Source: an uncultured Lachnospiraceae bacterium (GTDB lineage Bacteria; Bacillota; Clostridia; Lachnospirales; Lachnospiraceae). From it: a DNA stretch of 32,749 nucleotides. The position numbers and the translations under genes are program-made. A model generated the notes under the pieces. The model had not been told where the DNA came from. It was given only the letters and a program-made list of their open reading frames with translations, and made no database searches. Positions 1 through 8,677 of the stretch are shown here, in pieces. Within the stretch, counting starts at the first letter, position 1; every line of letters begins with the position of its first letter. The DNA lies in the NCBI GenBank assembly GCA_902760755.1, contig CACWHK010000026.1:1-32749 (forward strand), read 5' to 3'.

Positions 1-980
1 ACCGGGTCACCGGAGAACAGCTGGTTGTAGGACTCGATACGAGCGAACTTAACCATACGGAACTTCATAACTACATGATCGATGAGCTCCTGAGCCTGCT
101 CCTCTGTAAGGATACCGGCCTTCATATCTCTCTCCATGTAGATATCAAGGAAGGTGGATACACGTCCTACGGACATTGCAGCACCGTTCTGAGTCTTGAT
201 TGCGGACAGATATCCGAAGTACAGCCACTGAACAGCTTCCTTTGCGGTCTTAGCCGGCTGGGAGATATCGAAGCCATAGCTTGCTGCCATAGCCTTCATG
301 CCCTGCAGAGCCTTAATCTGATCAGCGATCTCCTCACGAAGACGGATCACATCATCCGTCATAACGCCGTGACCTGTGTTGTTCTTATCTTCCTGCTTCC
401 ACTTGATCAGCTGGTCGATACCGTACAGAGCGACACGACGATAGTCGCCTACGATACGTCCACGGCCATAAGTATCCGGAAGACCTGTTACGATGTGAGT
501 CTTACGAGCAGCTCTCATCTCATCTGTATAAGCATCAAATACTGCCTGGTTGTGTGTCTTGTGATACTCTGTGAAGATCTTGTGGAACTCCGGATTCGGT
601 GTGTAACCATACATGGAGAGTGCTTCCTCAGCCATCTTGATTCCACCGAACGGCATAAATGCGCGCTTCAGCGGCTTATCTGTCTGGAGACCGACTACCT
701 GCTCCAGATCCTTCAGTCCCTCATCGATATAACCGGGGCCATAAGCAGTCAGGCTGGATACAACGTCTGCATCCTCCTCAAGAACGCCACCGTTCTCACG
801 CTCTGCCTTCTGCAGCTCCTGCAGTCTTCCCCACAGCTTGTTAGTTGCTTCGGTCGGGCCAGCCAGGAAACTCTCGTCTCCATCGTACTGTGTGTAGTTC
901 TTCTGGATGAAGTCACGTACATCGCACTCTTCTCTCCAGATACGGCCTTCAAATGTGTTCCAAGCTTCGTTCTGTAACAT
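1..980 (-). CDS. pflB: Pyruvate formate-lyase (formate C-acetyltransferase), N-terminal part
   Basis: The minus strand from an ATG at 980 stays open to the window edge, giving about 326 codons of a protein normally near 750 residues. It starts MLQNEAWNTFEGRIWREE and continues with FLAGPTEATNKLWGKLQEL and PFGGIKMAEEALSMYGY, all characteristic of PflB. The enzyme cleaves pyruvate and CoA into acetyl-CoA and formate in anaerobic fermentation, using a glycyl radical. The catalytic Cys pair and the C-terminal radical Gly lie outside the window. The start is supported by an AAGGAGAG ribosome site about 8 bases upstream and by a strong promoter at 1051-1079. The activase gene pflA is not seen; it would be expected downstream, outside the window. 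Confidence 0.96.
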   Translation of the reverse strand, partial: MLQNEAWNTFEGRIWREECDVRDFIQKNYTQYDGDESFLAGPTEATNKLWGRLQELQKAERENGGVLEEDADVVSSLTAYGPGYIDEGLKDLEQVVGLQTDKPLKRAFMPFGGIKMAEEALSMYGYTPNPEFHKIFTEYHKTHNQAVFDAYTDEMRAARKTHIVTGLPDTYGRGRIVGDYRRVALYGIDQLIKWKQEDKNNTGHGVMTDDVIRLREEIADQIKALQGMKAMAASYGFDISQPAKTAKEAVQWLYFGYLSAIKTQNGAAMSVGRVSTFLDIYMERDMKAGILTEEQAQELIDHVVMKFRMVKFARIESYNQLFSGDP

Positions 981-1050
981 ATCCTATCTCTCCTTTTCTT
1001 ATTTTTTCGGCTTCTCGCCGTATTATGGTGCTTAGTTGCTTTGTGAGGCC

Positions 1051-1079
1051 ATTATATGGCATAAAATTTGGAATTTCAA
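1051..1079 (-). promoter_or_regulatory. Sigma-A-type promoter of pflB
   Basis: On the minus strand a TTGAAA -35 box (1074-1079) is separated by 17 bases from a perfect TATAAT -10 box (1051-1056). Transcription would start near 1044, giving a leader of about 65 bases. A short GC hairpin (1008-1020) lies in that leader and is followed by an A-run on the minus strand, so it is not a terminator for pflB. Confidence 0.8.
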
Positions 1080-1163
1080 CCGATTTGCCTCATGTTTTTT
1101 ATTTAATACAATTTTCTCGTTTTTTTTACATTTTTGCGAAGAAATCGTTACATTGCATAAACA

Positions 1164-1198
1164 AGGAGAGGAATCAACCTCTCAGCTGAACCTCTCCT
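1164..1198 (-). terminator. Probable weak terminator after the polysaccharide-control genes
   Basis: An 8-base perfect inverted repeat (AGGAGAGG at 1164-1171, CCTCTCCT at 1191-1198) lies just downstream of the BY-kinase stop on the minus strand. It is followed by TGTTTAT rather than a long T-run. An internal AGAGG copy allows alternative pairing. Position fits a terminator, but efficiency is uncertain. Confidence 0.5.
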
Positions 1199-1219
1199 CG
1201 TAGTCGCAAATGTTATTGT

Positions 1220-1969
1220 CTAATCCTTCTTGGACTTCTTTTTCTCTTTTCCTTCGCCTTCTTCATCGTTACCATAGCCATAATCATCATAATAGCCATA
1301 GTAACCCTTATAGTAGCCGTAATAGCCCTTACCACCGGCCTGAACCTTGTTCAGGATAACGCCGAGGATCTTGCACTCGCTCTGATCCAGCTGCTTCTTT
1401 ACGTTCTGTACTACCTTGTAGCTGATGTTATCTGACTCAACCACCAGGATGGTACCGTCGCAGTTCTTTGCAACCAGAACCGCATCGATAACGGAGCCAA
1501 GGGGCGGGCAGTCGATCACGATAAAGTCAAACTGCTGACGAAGCTCTTCGATCATCTTCGCGAACTTCGGCCGACCCAGAAGCTCTGCCGGGTTCGGTGC
1601 CTTTGCACCGGTGAAGATCATATGAAGATTTGCGATATCGGACTCGTAAATGATATCCTCCAGATTCTTTGTCTGTCCGGACAGGTAGTGGGACAGACCC
1701 TTGGTCTCACGGTCTACGCCGTAACGGGCAACCGTAACGGACTTACGGATATCTGCATCGACAAAGAGGACCTTCTTTCCGTCCTCTGCAAAGGACTCTG
1801 CCAGACGGAAGGAAACCTCAGACTTTCCCTCGTTCGGAACCGAACTGGTTACAGCCACAACCTGAATATCCTCACCGGAGAAGGTGATGTTCGTCCGAAC
1901 ACGCTTATATGCTTCATTTGTTTTGAAATCAAGCTCTTTTTTGTTTTCGAATTTAATCTGCTGTGCCAA
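1220..1969 (-). CDS. BY-kinase of polysaccharide export (CpsD/YwqD family)
   Basis: A 249-aa cytoplasmic P-loop tyrosine autokinase. Visible motifs are Walker A SSVPNEGKS (residues about 42-50), Walker A' VDADIRKS (about 71-78) and Walker B FIVIDCPP (about 148-155). The C-terminus has a dense tyrosine cluster (YYGYYKGYYGYYDDYGYG) followed by an acidic/lysine tail; these tyrosines are the expected autophosphorylation sites. In Gram-positives the kinase is activated by a separate membrane CpsC-type partner, here the gene immediately upstream (stop at 2011). The phosphatase partner is one gene further upstream. Together they are expected to control length or export of a surface polysaccharide, though no glycosyltransferase is in the window. 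Confidence 0.93.
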   Translation of the reverse strand: MAQQIKFENKKELDFKTNEAYKRVRTNITFSGEDIQVVAVTSSVPNEGKSEVSFRLAESFAEDGKKVLFVDADIRKSVTVARYGVDRETKGLSHYLSGQTKNLEDIIYESDIANLHMIFTGAKAPNPAELLGRPKFAKMIEELRQQFDFIVIDCPPLGSVIDAVLVAKNCDGTILVVESDNISYKVVQNVKKQLDQSECKILGVILNKVQAGGKGYYGYYKGYYGYYDDYGYGNDEEGEGKEKKKSKKD

Positions 1970-2010
1970 GAGTATTCTCCTTGTATGGTTATTTCACCGG
2001 GGTGCGAAGA

Positions 2011-2763
2011 TTAAGCAACCTTCTTCTTTTTCTTCCCCCTGTTTCGTCCGGTCGTGTCATGACCGTGGGTCTTACGCTTGGAGACACCCTCCTCCAACGG
2101 GATCATACCGAGTACGTTCAGACCGAGGTACTTCTCAACATCCTCACCGGTCTTGATGGAATCGTTCATCATGTACTGCAGGATGATGATGGCGCACGCA
2201 AGAACAAAGCCCAGAAGTCCGCCGATGATACCGTTCTTCTTCATGCTCGGAGAGATGGGCTTATCCGGCAGCTGGCCGTAATCCATGATATTCGGCGGAT
2301 CGGTCTCCATGACCTCGGCCGTCTTCGCAACGGATACATTTGTCAGCTCATCTACGATCTTCTTTGCAAGATATGCGTCATTGTCCTTTACAGAGATCTC
2401 AAGGAACCGGGTATTGTCCGGGTTGTTCACGGAGATCTTCGTCTTCAGGCCTTCGTAGGTCTCATTCAGACCGAGATTCTGGATCACTTCCTCCAGAACC
2501 GGACGGCTGGTGATGATAACCTTATAGTCCTGTGTCAGCTGGGTACCGATCTGGAAGTCTGCCAGACTGGTGATGCTGGTACTCTTTGTCAGGATGTAAA
2601 TGGTGGATGAACTGCTGTAGGTCGGCTTCACGAACAGCATGGTATAGCCAACCATCAGTCCGAATCCGAGTGCAGCAAGCAGGATGATAAGCCAGATCTT
2701 GGCCATCAACGCGTGGAAGACCTCGACGAGGTCAATCTCTGTTTCTTCGTATCTTTCTTCCAT
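2011..2763 (-). CDS. Wzz/CpsC-type chain-length determinant and BY-kinase activator
   Basis: A 250-aa protein. The N-terminus has a Wzz-domain start (ETEIDLVEVFHALMAKIW) and a first TM segment at about 20-42. A long extracytoplasmic part follows, with YSSSSTIYILTKS and DPPNIMDYGQLPDKPISPS, a typical pre-TM2 proline-rich stretch. The second TM is at about 180-200. The short cytoplasmic tail is very basic (RNRGKKKKKVA). This is the CapA/CpsC layout, in which the C-terminal tail activates the separate kinase encoded next (41-base gap). The start ATG sits about 25 bases after the phosphatase stop, indicating one transcript. Confidence 0.92.
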   Translation of the reverse strand: MEERYEETEIDLVEVFHALMAKIWLIILLAALGFGLMVGYTMLFVKPTYSSSSTIYILTKSTSITSLADFQIGTQLTQDYKVIITSRPVLEEVIQNLGLNETYEGLKTKISVNNPDNTRFLEISVKDNDAYLAKKIVDELTNVSVAKTAEVMETDPPNIMDYGQLPDKPISPSMKKNGIIGGLLGFVLACAIIILQYMMNDSIKTGEDVEKYLGLNVLGMIPLEEGVSKRKTHGHDTTGRNRGKKKKKVA

Positions 2764-2787
2764 GGTTTCTCCTATAGTGTATTGGTT

Positions 2788-3516
2788 TCAGTCTATATAC
2801 TTACCCTGTATCATCAGCTCGGCGGCTTTGGTCAGCATGAACTCTGCCTCCTCGTCACCGCAGTGCTTTCGGATCCAGGGAATGTAGTCCTGGGTATAGG
2901 GTGCGCGGCTGTCCACATTGTGGGCATCGGTCCCGAAGAAGGTGATATACCCTTCCTTGACCAGCTTCCGGCACCAGCGTTTGCTCTCATTTAAGAATCC
3001 GCCCTCCACGCTGGAGATATTCATCTGCAGCAGGGCCTTCATATCCAGCATTTCCTCGATACGTTCCATCCGCTTTACCACGCTCTGGTACCGCTCCACA
3101 TGGGCGATGATGGGCCAGTAGCGGGCCTCCGACAGGAGGCGGATGGCATCACGGATCTGTCGGAAGGGAGTCCGGACATTGAACTCCACCAGCACATACC
3201 GTGTTCCGTTCATGGTATGGATCTCTCCTGCCTTCAGGAGGTCGATCACACCCTCTTCGTAGAGGATCTCATTTCCGAGGTACAGATTCATGTCGGGATA
3301 GCGCTCGGCGGCAACCGCCTTCACTTCCTCGAACTTTGCATCCAGTTCCCCGGCACTTTTGTAGTGATTTCGCCCGATCATGAAATGGGGTGTGAACAGG
3401 ATGTTCCGTGTCCCCTCATCATAGGCGATCTGGAGCATATCGAGGGTCATTTCCATATTCTTTGAGCCGTCGTCCACACCGGGCAGAAGATGGCAGTGCA
3501 TATCGAATAATTCCAT
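2788..3516 (-). CDS. PHP-type protein tyrosine phosphatase (CpsB/YwqE family)
   Basis: A 242-aa PHP-fold metal-dependent phosphatase. Metal ligands are visible in order: MHCHLLPGVDDGS near the N-terminus (residues about 6-18), FTPH, the glutamate in ILYEE, AHVER, and GTDAHN near the C-terminus. This family dephosphorylates the tyrosine-rich tail of the cognate BY-kinase, which is encoded two genes downstream. Length matches the family (about 240-255 aa). The gene is 25 bases after the stop of the 541-aa membrane protein and 24 bases before the Wzz gene, consistent with one operon. Confidence 0.94.
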   Translation of the reverse strand: MELFDMHCHLLPGVDDGSKNMEMTLDMLQIAYDEGTRNILFTPHFMIGRNHYKSAGELDAKFEEVKAVAAERYPDMNLYLGNEILYEEGVIDLLKAGEIHTMNGTRYVLVEFNVRTPFRQIRDAIRLLSEARYWPIIAHVERYQSVVKRMERIEEMLDMKALLQMNISSVEGGFLNESKRWCRKLVKEGYITFFGTDAHNVDSRAPYTQDYIPWIRKHCGDEEAEFMLTKAAELMIQGKYID

Positions 3517-3541
3517 GGGGCCTCTGTTCTCCGTATCAGTT

Positions 3542-5167
3542 TTATGAACTCTTATCCTTACGTTTGCTGAAATACAGTCCGATCAGCGTCATTCCGACCA
3601 CCAGTCCGAAGACGGAAATGATCGAAAGCACCCGGATCATCCAGTCAATGTGATTCTTGAAGAATACATACAGATAATCGGGCTCGATGAAAAGATGCTT
3701 CGCAGGGTTCAGAACCAGCAGCGTGATCGTAAGGATTCCCGCAAATGCGGTTCCGATCAGCTCGGATACTGCGATCATCCTGATGCCCCGGTCTCTCCGA
3801 AGATCCATGAAGATGGTGAATACACAACCCAGGATCAGGGAAAGCAGGAACAGGATCGAGCTTATGATCATCGAGAACTGCAGATCCTCCTTCAGACGAA
3901 GCACATAAGGAGCAACGTTGCTCTGCTGGTAGACAACATCACGGTTGCCCAGAAGGAGCTGCTCCGTGGACTGCTTCTCCCGGATGACGAACTCATCATA
4001 GGAAAGAATCTTTCCGGATGCGATCCCTGCTTTCGCAGAACCGTCATCCCCGGTACTGCCTTCGCCGTCTGTCAGTGCTGCTTCCGTTGCAATCTCTGCC
4101 TGTCCGGCTTCCGTGGGTGCTTCGGTGGTATTTCCATCCTCACCCCGTCCCTGTTCGGACAGATACTCGATATAGGCATATCGGAAGTAACCGCTGTCCT
4201 GCACACTCTGCAGGATCCGGCTGTTATTGAAGACGATCACAAAGAGGGCAAGCAGAAGGAAAACTCCTGCAATGCTGACTGCGGTAGTAACCGTGAGAAC
4301 CCGCCGGCAGTGCTTGCGGATCTTTCTTCTCTTTCTGTGTCCGTGCACGGGCTTCTTCCGGTCATCCTTACCGAAACGCATGCACTTCTTAAAGATCAGA
4401 ACAAGACATGTCAGAACCGTGATCACAAGGGTGACGATCGCAACGATCATCAGCGTGGTCGGCCATGCGGAAGGAACGATGGGCTTGTTGCTGTCCAGCT
4501 CGATCACATCATCACCGGTATCGATCACGATGGTTTCTTCCCTGATCACTGCCTTCGCGTCAGCCTCCTCCGGCTTCACGCGGTCATTGATCACCTGTCT
4601 GTTATCCTGATTCTCTTCGATCTTCGAAAAGATCTCCTCCACCTCAGAATCCGGCTCAGGTTCCTCGGTCGTTGCCTCCGTGGAAGGCTTCGACGTCGAT
4701 CTCGAGGTACTCTGTTCCGTTGTTTCGGTTGTTTCGGTTGCTTCCGTGCTTTCCGTAGCTTCGGTTACGTGTTCGGTCACACGGGTATCTGAAGTAGCTT
4801 CGGTTTTCTTCTCCGTAGTCGCATTCGGATCATTTTCACCGCCCACTTCATAGATATAGCCTCTCTTTATTCCCGTAGACACATGTCTGTAGATATAGTT
4901 GATCGCTCTCTGTGCCTGTCCGGGAGAGAGGTCCACACCATCCTTGGAAAGGTAGGCGTAGAGGTCATTCACATAACTGGAATAGGCCCTGTAGGTCTTT
5001 CCGTCATATTCAAAGGTTCCGCTGGCTGCAGAGATGACGCCTGCTTCCGCGTCGTTGATATCCCCGGCCCATGCGGTCTTGGAAGGGATAAGTGCAGCAC
5101 CAAAGAGGAGGATCAGGCCAACCAGCCATAGGATCACTTTGTTATTTTTTCCTGTCTGATACTGCAT
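3542..5167 (-). CDS. Multi-TM membrane protein with Thr/Glu-rich linkers, unknown function
   Basis: A 541-aa protein I do not recognise. An N-terminal signal or TM segment (about 10-33) ends at an Ala-x-Ala-like site. A small folded region follows (about 35-110, SSYVNDLYAYLSKDGVDLSPGQAQRAINYIY). Next comes a linker of TE/TT repeats (about 115-180), a TM (about 230-255), a basic loop (KKPVHGHRKRRKIRKHCRR) and a second TM (about 285-312). A second acidic Thr/Ala-rich segment (about 340-375) precedes three further TMs in the last 120 residues. The N-terminal part is probably extracytoplasmic. It lies immediately upstream of the CpsB-C-D genes, so a role in surface polysaccharide or wall assembly is an inference from context only. 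Confidence 0.85.
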   Translation of the reverse strand: MQYQTGKNNKVILWLVGLILLFGAALIPSKTAWAGDINDAEAGVISAASGTFEYDGKTYRAYSSYVNDLYAYLSKDGVDLSPGQAQRAINYIYRHVSTGIKRGYIYEVGGENDPNATTEKKTEATSDTRVTEHVTEATESTEATETTETTEQSTSRSTSKPSTEATTEEPEPDSEVEEIFSKIEENQDNRQVINDRVKPEEADAKAVIREETIVIDTGDDVIELDSNKPIVPSAWPTTLMIVAIVTLVITVLTCLVLIFKKCMRFGKDDRKKPVHGHRKRRKIRKHCRRVLTVTTAVSIAGVFLLLALFVIVFNNSRILQSVQDSGYFRYAYIEYLSEQGRGEDGNTTEAPTEAGQAEIATEAALTDGEGSTGDDGSAKAGIASGKILSYDEFVIREKQSTEQLLLGNRDVVYQQSNVAPYVLRLKEDLQFSMIISSILFLLSLILGCVFTIFMDLRRDRGIRMIAVSELIGTAFAGILTITLLVLNPAKHLFIEPDYLYVFFKNHIDWMIRVLSIISVFGLVVGMTLIGLYFSKRKDKSS

Positions 5168-5202
5168 CTTTCCGCCCTTTTCAAGCTTTTTTCTTAGACA
5201 GA

Positions 5203-5238
5203 ATTAAGCTGTTAAGCGTGCCCGCCTAACAGCTTAAT
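5203..5238 (-). terminator. Strong hairpin between the wall-binding protein and the polysaccharide genes
   Basis: A perfect 12-base stem (ATTAAGCTGTTA at 5203-5214, complement at 5227-5238) gains three more GC pairs after one mismatch and closes on a 4-base loop. Neither strand shows a T-run after it, so it may be a mRNA processing or stabilising hairpin that lets the upstream secreted protein be expressed more than the membrane genes. A partial terminator is the alternative. Confidence 0.6.
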
Positions 5239-5259
5239 CCGTTATTGATCATTGTTTAA

Positions 5260-6441
5260 TTAATAAACGATCATGTACTCTTCCTTAACAACCTCAGCGT
5301 CGTTCTCATCGATGACACCAGCATCTGTCAGAGCCTTGAACATTGCAGAATCTGTAACGTCTGTCAGGATGTAAACAACGTTTGTGTCAAGATCAACGAT
5401 GCTCTGATAGTTAACCTTGTCAGCTGTGAAGTACATAGCATTTGCAGAAGCGTTGAAGCGGAACTTCGTGAACTTCGCATCGCCGATCACTACAGAGTAA
5501 TTGTAGCTTGTGCTCTCTGTGATGTTGGAAAGACGAAGAGCCTCAAACAGCTTCTCTGTAGAGCCTGTGCCCTTAACAGTTACGGAACCAGCACCTACGC
5601 GCTCAACGTAGTCAACAAGATCCTCACCGTCAACTAAGATGTGCTCACTCTCATCGGGAAGAACAACGTGCTCAATAACCTTATCCTCGTCGCCAACGGT
5701 CATAACCTTCTTTGCACCAACGTTTGTAGCCAGTACAAGGAAGTCTTCCATATCCATAGCTGCATCCTTGTAATTATCCTCAGTTACTTCGAAGGTGATC
5801 TCACCGGAAATCTCATCAGCCGGAGTTACAACGGTGTACTCCTTAGCATGTCCGTTGGAATCAAAGCCGTATACGGTACCATCGATATCAAGCAGCTTCC
5901 ATGTCTGAAGGATACCCTCCTCGTCGAAGTAGTACCACTCGCCATCGATCTTTACCCAACCGTCTGCAACATAGTTCTTGGAGTTCTTTCCATACCACCA
6001 CTTGCCCTTGCTGGAACCGGTCTTAACCTTGTTCCAATGGTAGCCACTCTTCTTCTCCTGATATACACCATCTGCATCCAGGTAGTTACCCCTTACGTAG
6101 CAGTCAGTTACTGCATGATACTCTTTGTCGAAGTAGTACCACTCGCCATCGATCTTCTGCCACTGAGACTGTGCATACCATCCCTTGTAGCCATACCACC
6201 AACCGATGTGATCATAGCCCCACTTAGCCTTGGTTGTAACGCCATCCCAGTATCCGTTCTTACGGATCCAGTAACCGCCAACCCACTCAGCAGAAGCATA
6301 GGTTCCATCACCGTTGTCTACCCACCATCTGCTTCCGGACTTCTTCCAGGTTGTGGAAGCTTCTGCTGCAGCAACCGGTGCAATAGCTGTTGTAACAAGA
6401 GCTGCTGCAAGTGCTGCATACTTGAAACGCTTAAATCTCAT
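5260..6441 (-). CDS. Secreted protein with N-terminal cell-wall-binding (choline-binding-like) repeats
   Basis: A 393-aa protein with a signal peptide (basic MRFKRFK, Ala-rich hydrophobic core, AEA cleavage region at about 25-28). Residues about 30-205 hold degenerate Trp/Tyr-rich wall-binding repeats (SRWWVDNGDGTYASAEWV, KIDGEWYYFD twice, GKWWYGKN). The C-terminal half (about 210-393) is acidic, lacks those repeats and is not recognised. Wall-binding repeats of this type normally attach proteins non-covalently to teichoic acid or wall polymer. RBS AAAAGGAGG lies about 9 bases before the ATG. It has its own strong promoter (6502-6530) and a downstream hairpin at 5203-5238, so it is probably the most abundant product of this block. 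Confidence 0.9.
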   Translation of the reverse strand: MRFKRFKYAALAAALVTTAIAPVAAAEASTTWKKSGSRWWVDNGDGTYASAEWVGGYWIRKNGYWDGVTTKAKWGYDHIGWWYGYKGWYAQSQWQKIDGEWYYFDKEYHAVTDCYVRGNYLDADGVYQEKKSGYHWNKVKTGSSKGKWWYGKNSKNYVADGWVKIDGEWYYFDEEGILQTWKLLDIDGTVYGFDSNGHAKEYTVVTPADEISGEITFEVTEDNYKDAAMDMEDFLVLATNVGAKKVMTVGDEDKVIEHVVLPDESEHILVDGEDLVDYVERVGAGSVTVKGTGSTEKLFEALRLSNITESTSYNYSVVIGDAKFTKFRFNASANAMYFTADKVNYQSIVDLDTNVVYILTDVTDSAMFKALTDAGVIDENDAEVVKEEYMIVY

Positions 6442-6501
6442 GTTTAAAATCCTCCTTTTATTTGCCCCCTCAAATTAGGAAGCCAATTTGCGACTTTCAA
6501 C

Positions 6502-6530
6502 AATATATCACTTTTGTATAAAAAATTCAA
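6502..6530 (-). promoter_or_regulatory. Promoter of the cell-wall-binding protein
   Basis: On the minus strand TTGAAT (6525-6530), a 17-base spacer, and TATATT (6502-6507) form a good housekeeping promoter about 60 bases before the start codon. The 243-base gap 6442-6684 that holds it is very AT-rich. A second weaker candidate, an extended -10 of the form TGnTATAAT without a clear -35, lies further upstream in the same gap. Confidence 0.75.
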
Positions 6531-6684
6531 CCCTTTTTCAGCATTTTGTCAAGATGCACAAAGAAAACATAGATTATCATAAATTATAGCACATTTTGAA
6601 AATACCATTAGTAGTCCGATACATTTCCAAACACAATATCTCGTGGTTTTTAACCTTTCACCCAAAATAACCGACGATAGACTC

Positions 6685-7596
6685 TTACGCTGAAGATGCA
6701 CTCTTTTTACGCATATATTCCCATCGGAACACCGCGGTACCTATGATAAGGATATAACCCGCAATACTTAAGGGTACCGGAGCCTCTCCGAGGAAGTGGA
6801 TTCCCAGCAGGGCCGCGAAGATCACCTGTGTGTAGTCAAAGACGGAGATGTCCTTGGCCGGCGCAAACTTGTAGGCCGTTGTGATCGAGAACTGTCCCAC
6901 AGCTGCCGAGATCCCTGCCAGGCATAGATACAGCCACTGTTTCCCCGTCATGGGATGGAAGGCAAAGATCAGCTGCGGTGAAGATACAAGACAGGAGAAG
7001 AGGGAGAAGCAAAGAACGATCACCGTCGTCCGTTCCTTCTTCCGCCCCAGGGCGCGCACGAAGACATAGGCCGTGCCCGCACCGAAGCCGCCGTAAAGTC
7101 CGAGCAGGGCCGGTCCCACTGACAGGTCACCGCCCGGACGGATGATCAGGACTGCTCCGAAGAAAGCGATCAGAACACTGGCCCAGTCCACCTTCGAGGG
7201 CTTCTCCTTTAGGATCGGGATTGAAAGAAGGATCGCAAAGAAGGGTGACATTTTGTTCAGCATATTCGCATCTGCGATCCCCAGCCGGTCGATGGCGTAG
7301 AAGTTGGCGATCATGCCGGAGGTTCCGAAGATACAGCGAAAGAAGATGTCCCTTCCGCACCCGGGGGTGATGAAGTGCTCCCGGACGATCCCTTCCTCCC
7401 GCTCCTTCCTCGAAGTGAGAATCAGAGAAATGATGGCGATCACGGCAGCGAAGGCATTCCGGAAGAAGGCCTTCTGCAGCGTGGGCAGGTCCCCGGAGAT
7501 CCGGACGAAGAAGGTCATCAGTGAGAAACCGAAGGCCGCACTGATCACACAAAGGATCCCTATCGTATGATTTTGTATGTTCCTTGCATTTTTCAT
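6685..7596 (-). CDS. EamA/DMT-superfamily permease
   Basis: A 303-aa integral membrane protein with about ten predicted TM segments in two EamA halves. The first half begins IGILCVISAAFGFSLMTFFVRISGDLPTLQKAFFRN, and the second includes PAKDISVFDYTQVIFAALLGIHFLGEAPVPLSIAGYILI. This family exports metabolites or drugs; substrate cannot be read from sequence. The conserved arginine/asparagine after helix 2 (KAFFRNAFAA) is typical. The start ATG at 7596 has no obvious Shine-Dalgarno, so the exact start is less certain. It is transcribed divergently from tyrA. I see no clear terminator between its stop and the next minus-strand promoter. Confidence 0.9.
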   Translation of the reverse strand: MKNARNIQNHTIGILCVISAAFGFSLMTFFVRISGDLPTLQKAFFRNAFAAVIAIISLILTSRKEREEGIVREHFITPGCGRDIFFRCIFGTSGMIANFYAIDRLGIADANMLNKMSPFFAILLSIPILKEKPSKVDWASVLIAFFGAVLIIRPGGDLSVGPALLGLYGGFGAGTAYVFVRALGRKKERTTVIVLCFSLFSCLVSSPQLIFAFHPMTGKQWLYLCLAGISAAVGQFSITTAYKFAPAKDISVFDYTQVIFAALLGIHFLGEAPVPLSIAGYILIIGTAVFRWEYMRKKSASSA

Positions 7597-7668
7597 GCGT
7601 CCACATTAGCACGGTTCCCCGCAATTTGCAAGCAGGGATGCACCGGTTCCGGAATTTACATTTCCCGC

Positions 7669-7697
7669 TTGTCATTTTAAAATGAATATGCTATAGT
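7669..7697 (+). promoter_or_regulatory. Promoter of tyrA-aroA
   Basis: TTGTCA (7669-7674), a 17-base spacer and an extended -10 TGCTATAGT (hexamer at 7692-7697) form a near-consensus promoter. Transcription would start near 7704, about 64 bases before the tyrA ATG. No T-box or tryptophan/tyrosine leader peptide was recognised in the leader. Confidence 0.8.
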
Positions 7698-7767
7698 GAA
7701 CTATGCACTTTTTCACTTTAACGCAGGAAAGTGCGGAAAGAAACTCTGTAAAGAAGGGATTATTCCT

Positions 7768-8634
7768 ATGGATCTTGATTTTTCTCTGGCAAATGTGAAT
7801 ACCATCGGTGTCGTCGGCCTCGGTCTGATCGGAGGCTCCTTTGCAAAGGCCTACCGGGAGAACTCCTCCTGCCGGATCTTCGGAGCCGATAAGGACCCCT
7901 CCGCCGTAGCCGCTGCCATCGAGGACGGTACCCTGGACGGGGAGCTGACGAAGGAGCAGATTCCGGACTGTGATCTGCTGCTGGTGGCGCTCTACCCGGA
8001 AGCCATTATAGAATACGTAAAATCCGTTGCGGATCTGATCCGTCCCGGTGCCTATGTGATCGACACCGGCGGACTGAAGCGAAATGTCTGCCATGCCCTG
8101 TTCCCGGTGGCTGCGGACCACGGCTTCACCTTCATGGGCGGACATCCCATGGCCGGGAAGCGGACCTCCGGCTACCGTCACAGCACCGGCGGACTCTTCA
8201 AGGGTGCTTCCATGATCCTGGTGCCCGATGATGTGACCGACTTTGATACCCTGGCAACCGCCAAGGCGATCTTCGCTCCCTGCGACTTCGGACGGATCAC
8301 CATCTGCTCCGCGGAGAAGCATGACGAGATGATCGCATTTACGTCCGAGCTGGCACACATTGTATCCAACGCCTACATGAAGAGCCCCACGGCCCTGCAT
8401 CACCGCGGATTCTCCGCCGGCAGCTACAAGGACCTGACCCGCGTGGCCTGGCTGAACGAGACCATGTGGACCGAGATTTTCATGGACAACCGCGATAACC
8501 TGATCAAGGAGCTGGATTCCATCATCCACTCCCTGGGGGAGTATCGCGACGCACTGCAGGACGAGGACCGGAAGCGTCTCTGGGGCCTGCTGCATGACGG
8601 AAAAATGGCCAAGGAGGCTGTCGACGGAAAGTAA
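7768..8634 (+). CDS. tyrA: Prephenate dehydrogenase
   Basis: A 288-aa NAD-dependent enzyme converting prephenate to 4-hydroxyphenylpyruvate in tyrosine synthesis. The Rossmann motif GVVGLGLIGGSFAKAYR is near the N-terminus. VIDTGGLKR, FMGGHPMAGKRTSGYRHS and an HRGFSAGSYKDLTRVAW region follow, all conserved in TyrA. The chosen ATG has AAGAAGGGA 8 bases upstream; an in-frame upstream ATG at 7696 overlaps the -10 box and is rejected. The protein ends without an ACT regulatory domain, so tyrosine feedback through that domain is absent. aroA follows 66 bases later on the same strand. Confidence 0.94.
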   Translation: MDLDFSLANVNTIGVVGLGLIGGSFAKAYRENSSCRIFGADKDPSAVAAAIEDGTLDGELTKEQIPDCDLLLVALYPEAIIEYVKSVADLIRPGAYVIDTGGLKRNVCHALFPVAADHGFTFMGGHPMAGKRTSGYRHSTGGLFKGASMILVPDDVTDFDTLATAKAIFAPCDFGRITICSAEKHDEMIAFTSELAHIVSNAYMKSPTALHHRGFSAGSYKDLTRVAWLNETMWTEIFMDNRDNLIKELDSIIHSLGEYRDALQDEDRKRLWGLLHDGKMAKEAVDGK

Positions 8635-8677
8635 AGGCTCCGTCCCCACGAGTGGACCCGACTGTTAACGAAGGAAC

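Noticed and set aside
953-1189. Small plus-strand open frame upstream of pflB
   Set aside because: It overlaps the pflB promoter and leader, lacks a ribosome site and is composed of AT-rich non-coding sequence.
3650-4792. 380-codon plus-strand open frame opposite the 541-aa membrane protein
   Set aside because: Antisense shadow of a gene with clear TM segments and signal peptide; Cys/His/Arg-rich product typical of shadow frames.
7672-8649. Long minus-strand open frame (325 codons) opposite tyrA
   Set aside because: It mirrors the codon structure of tyrA, has no ribosome site and its product has no recognisable domain; the plus-strand tyrA motifs are unambiguous.
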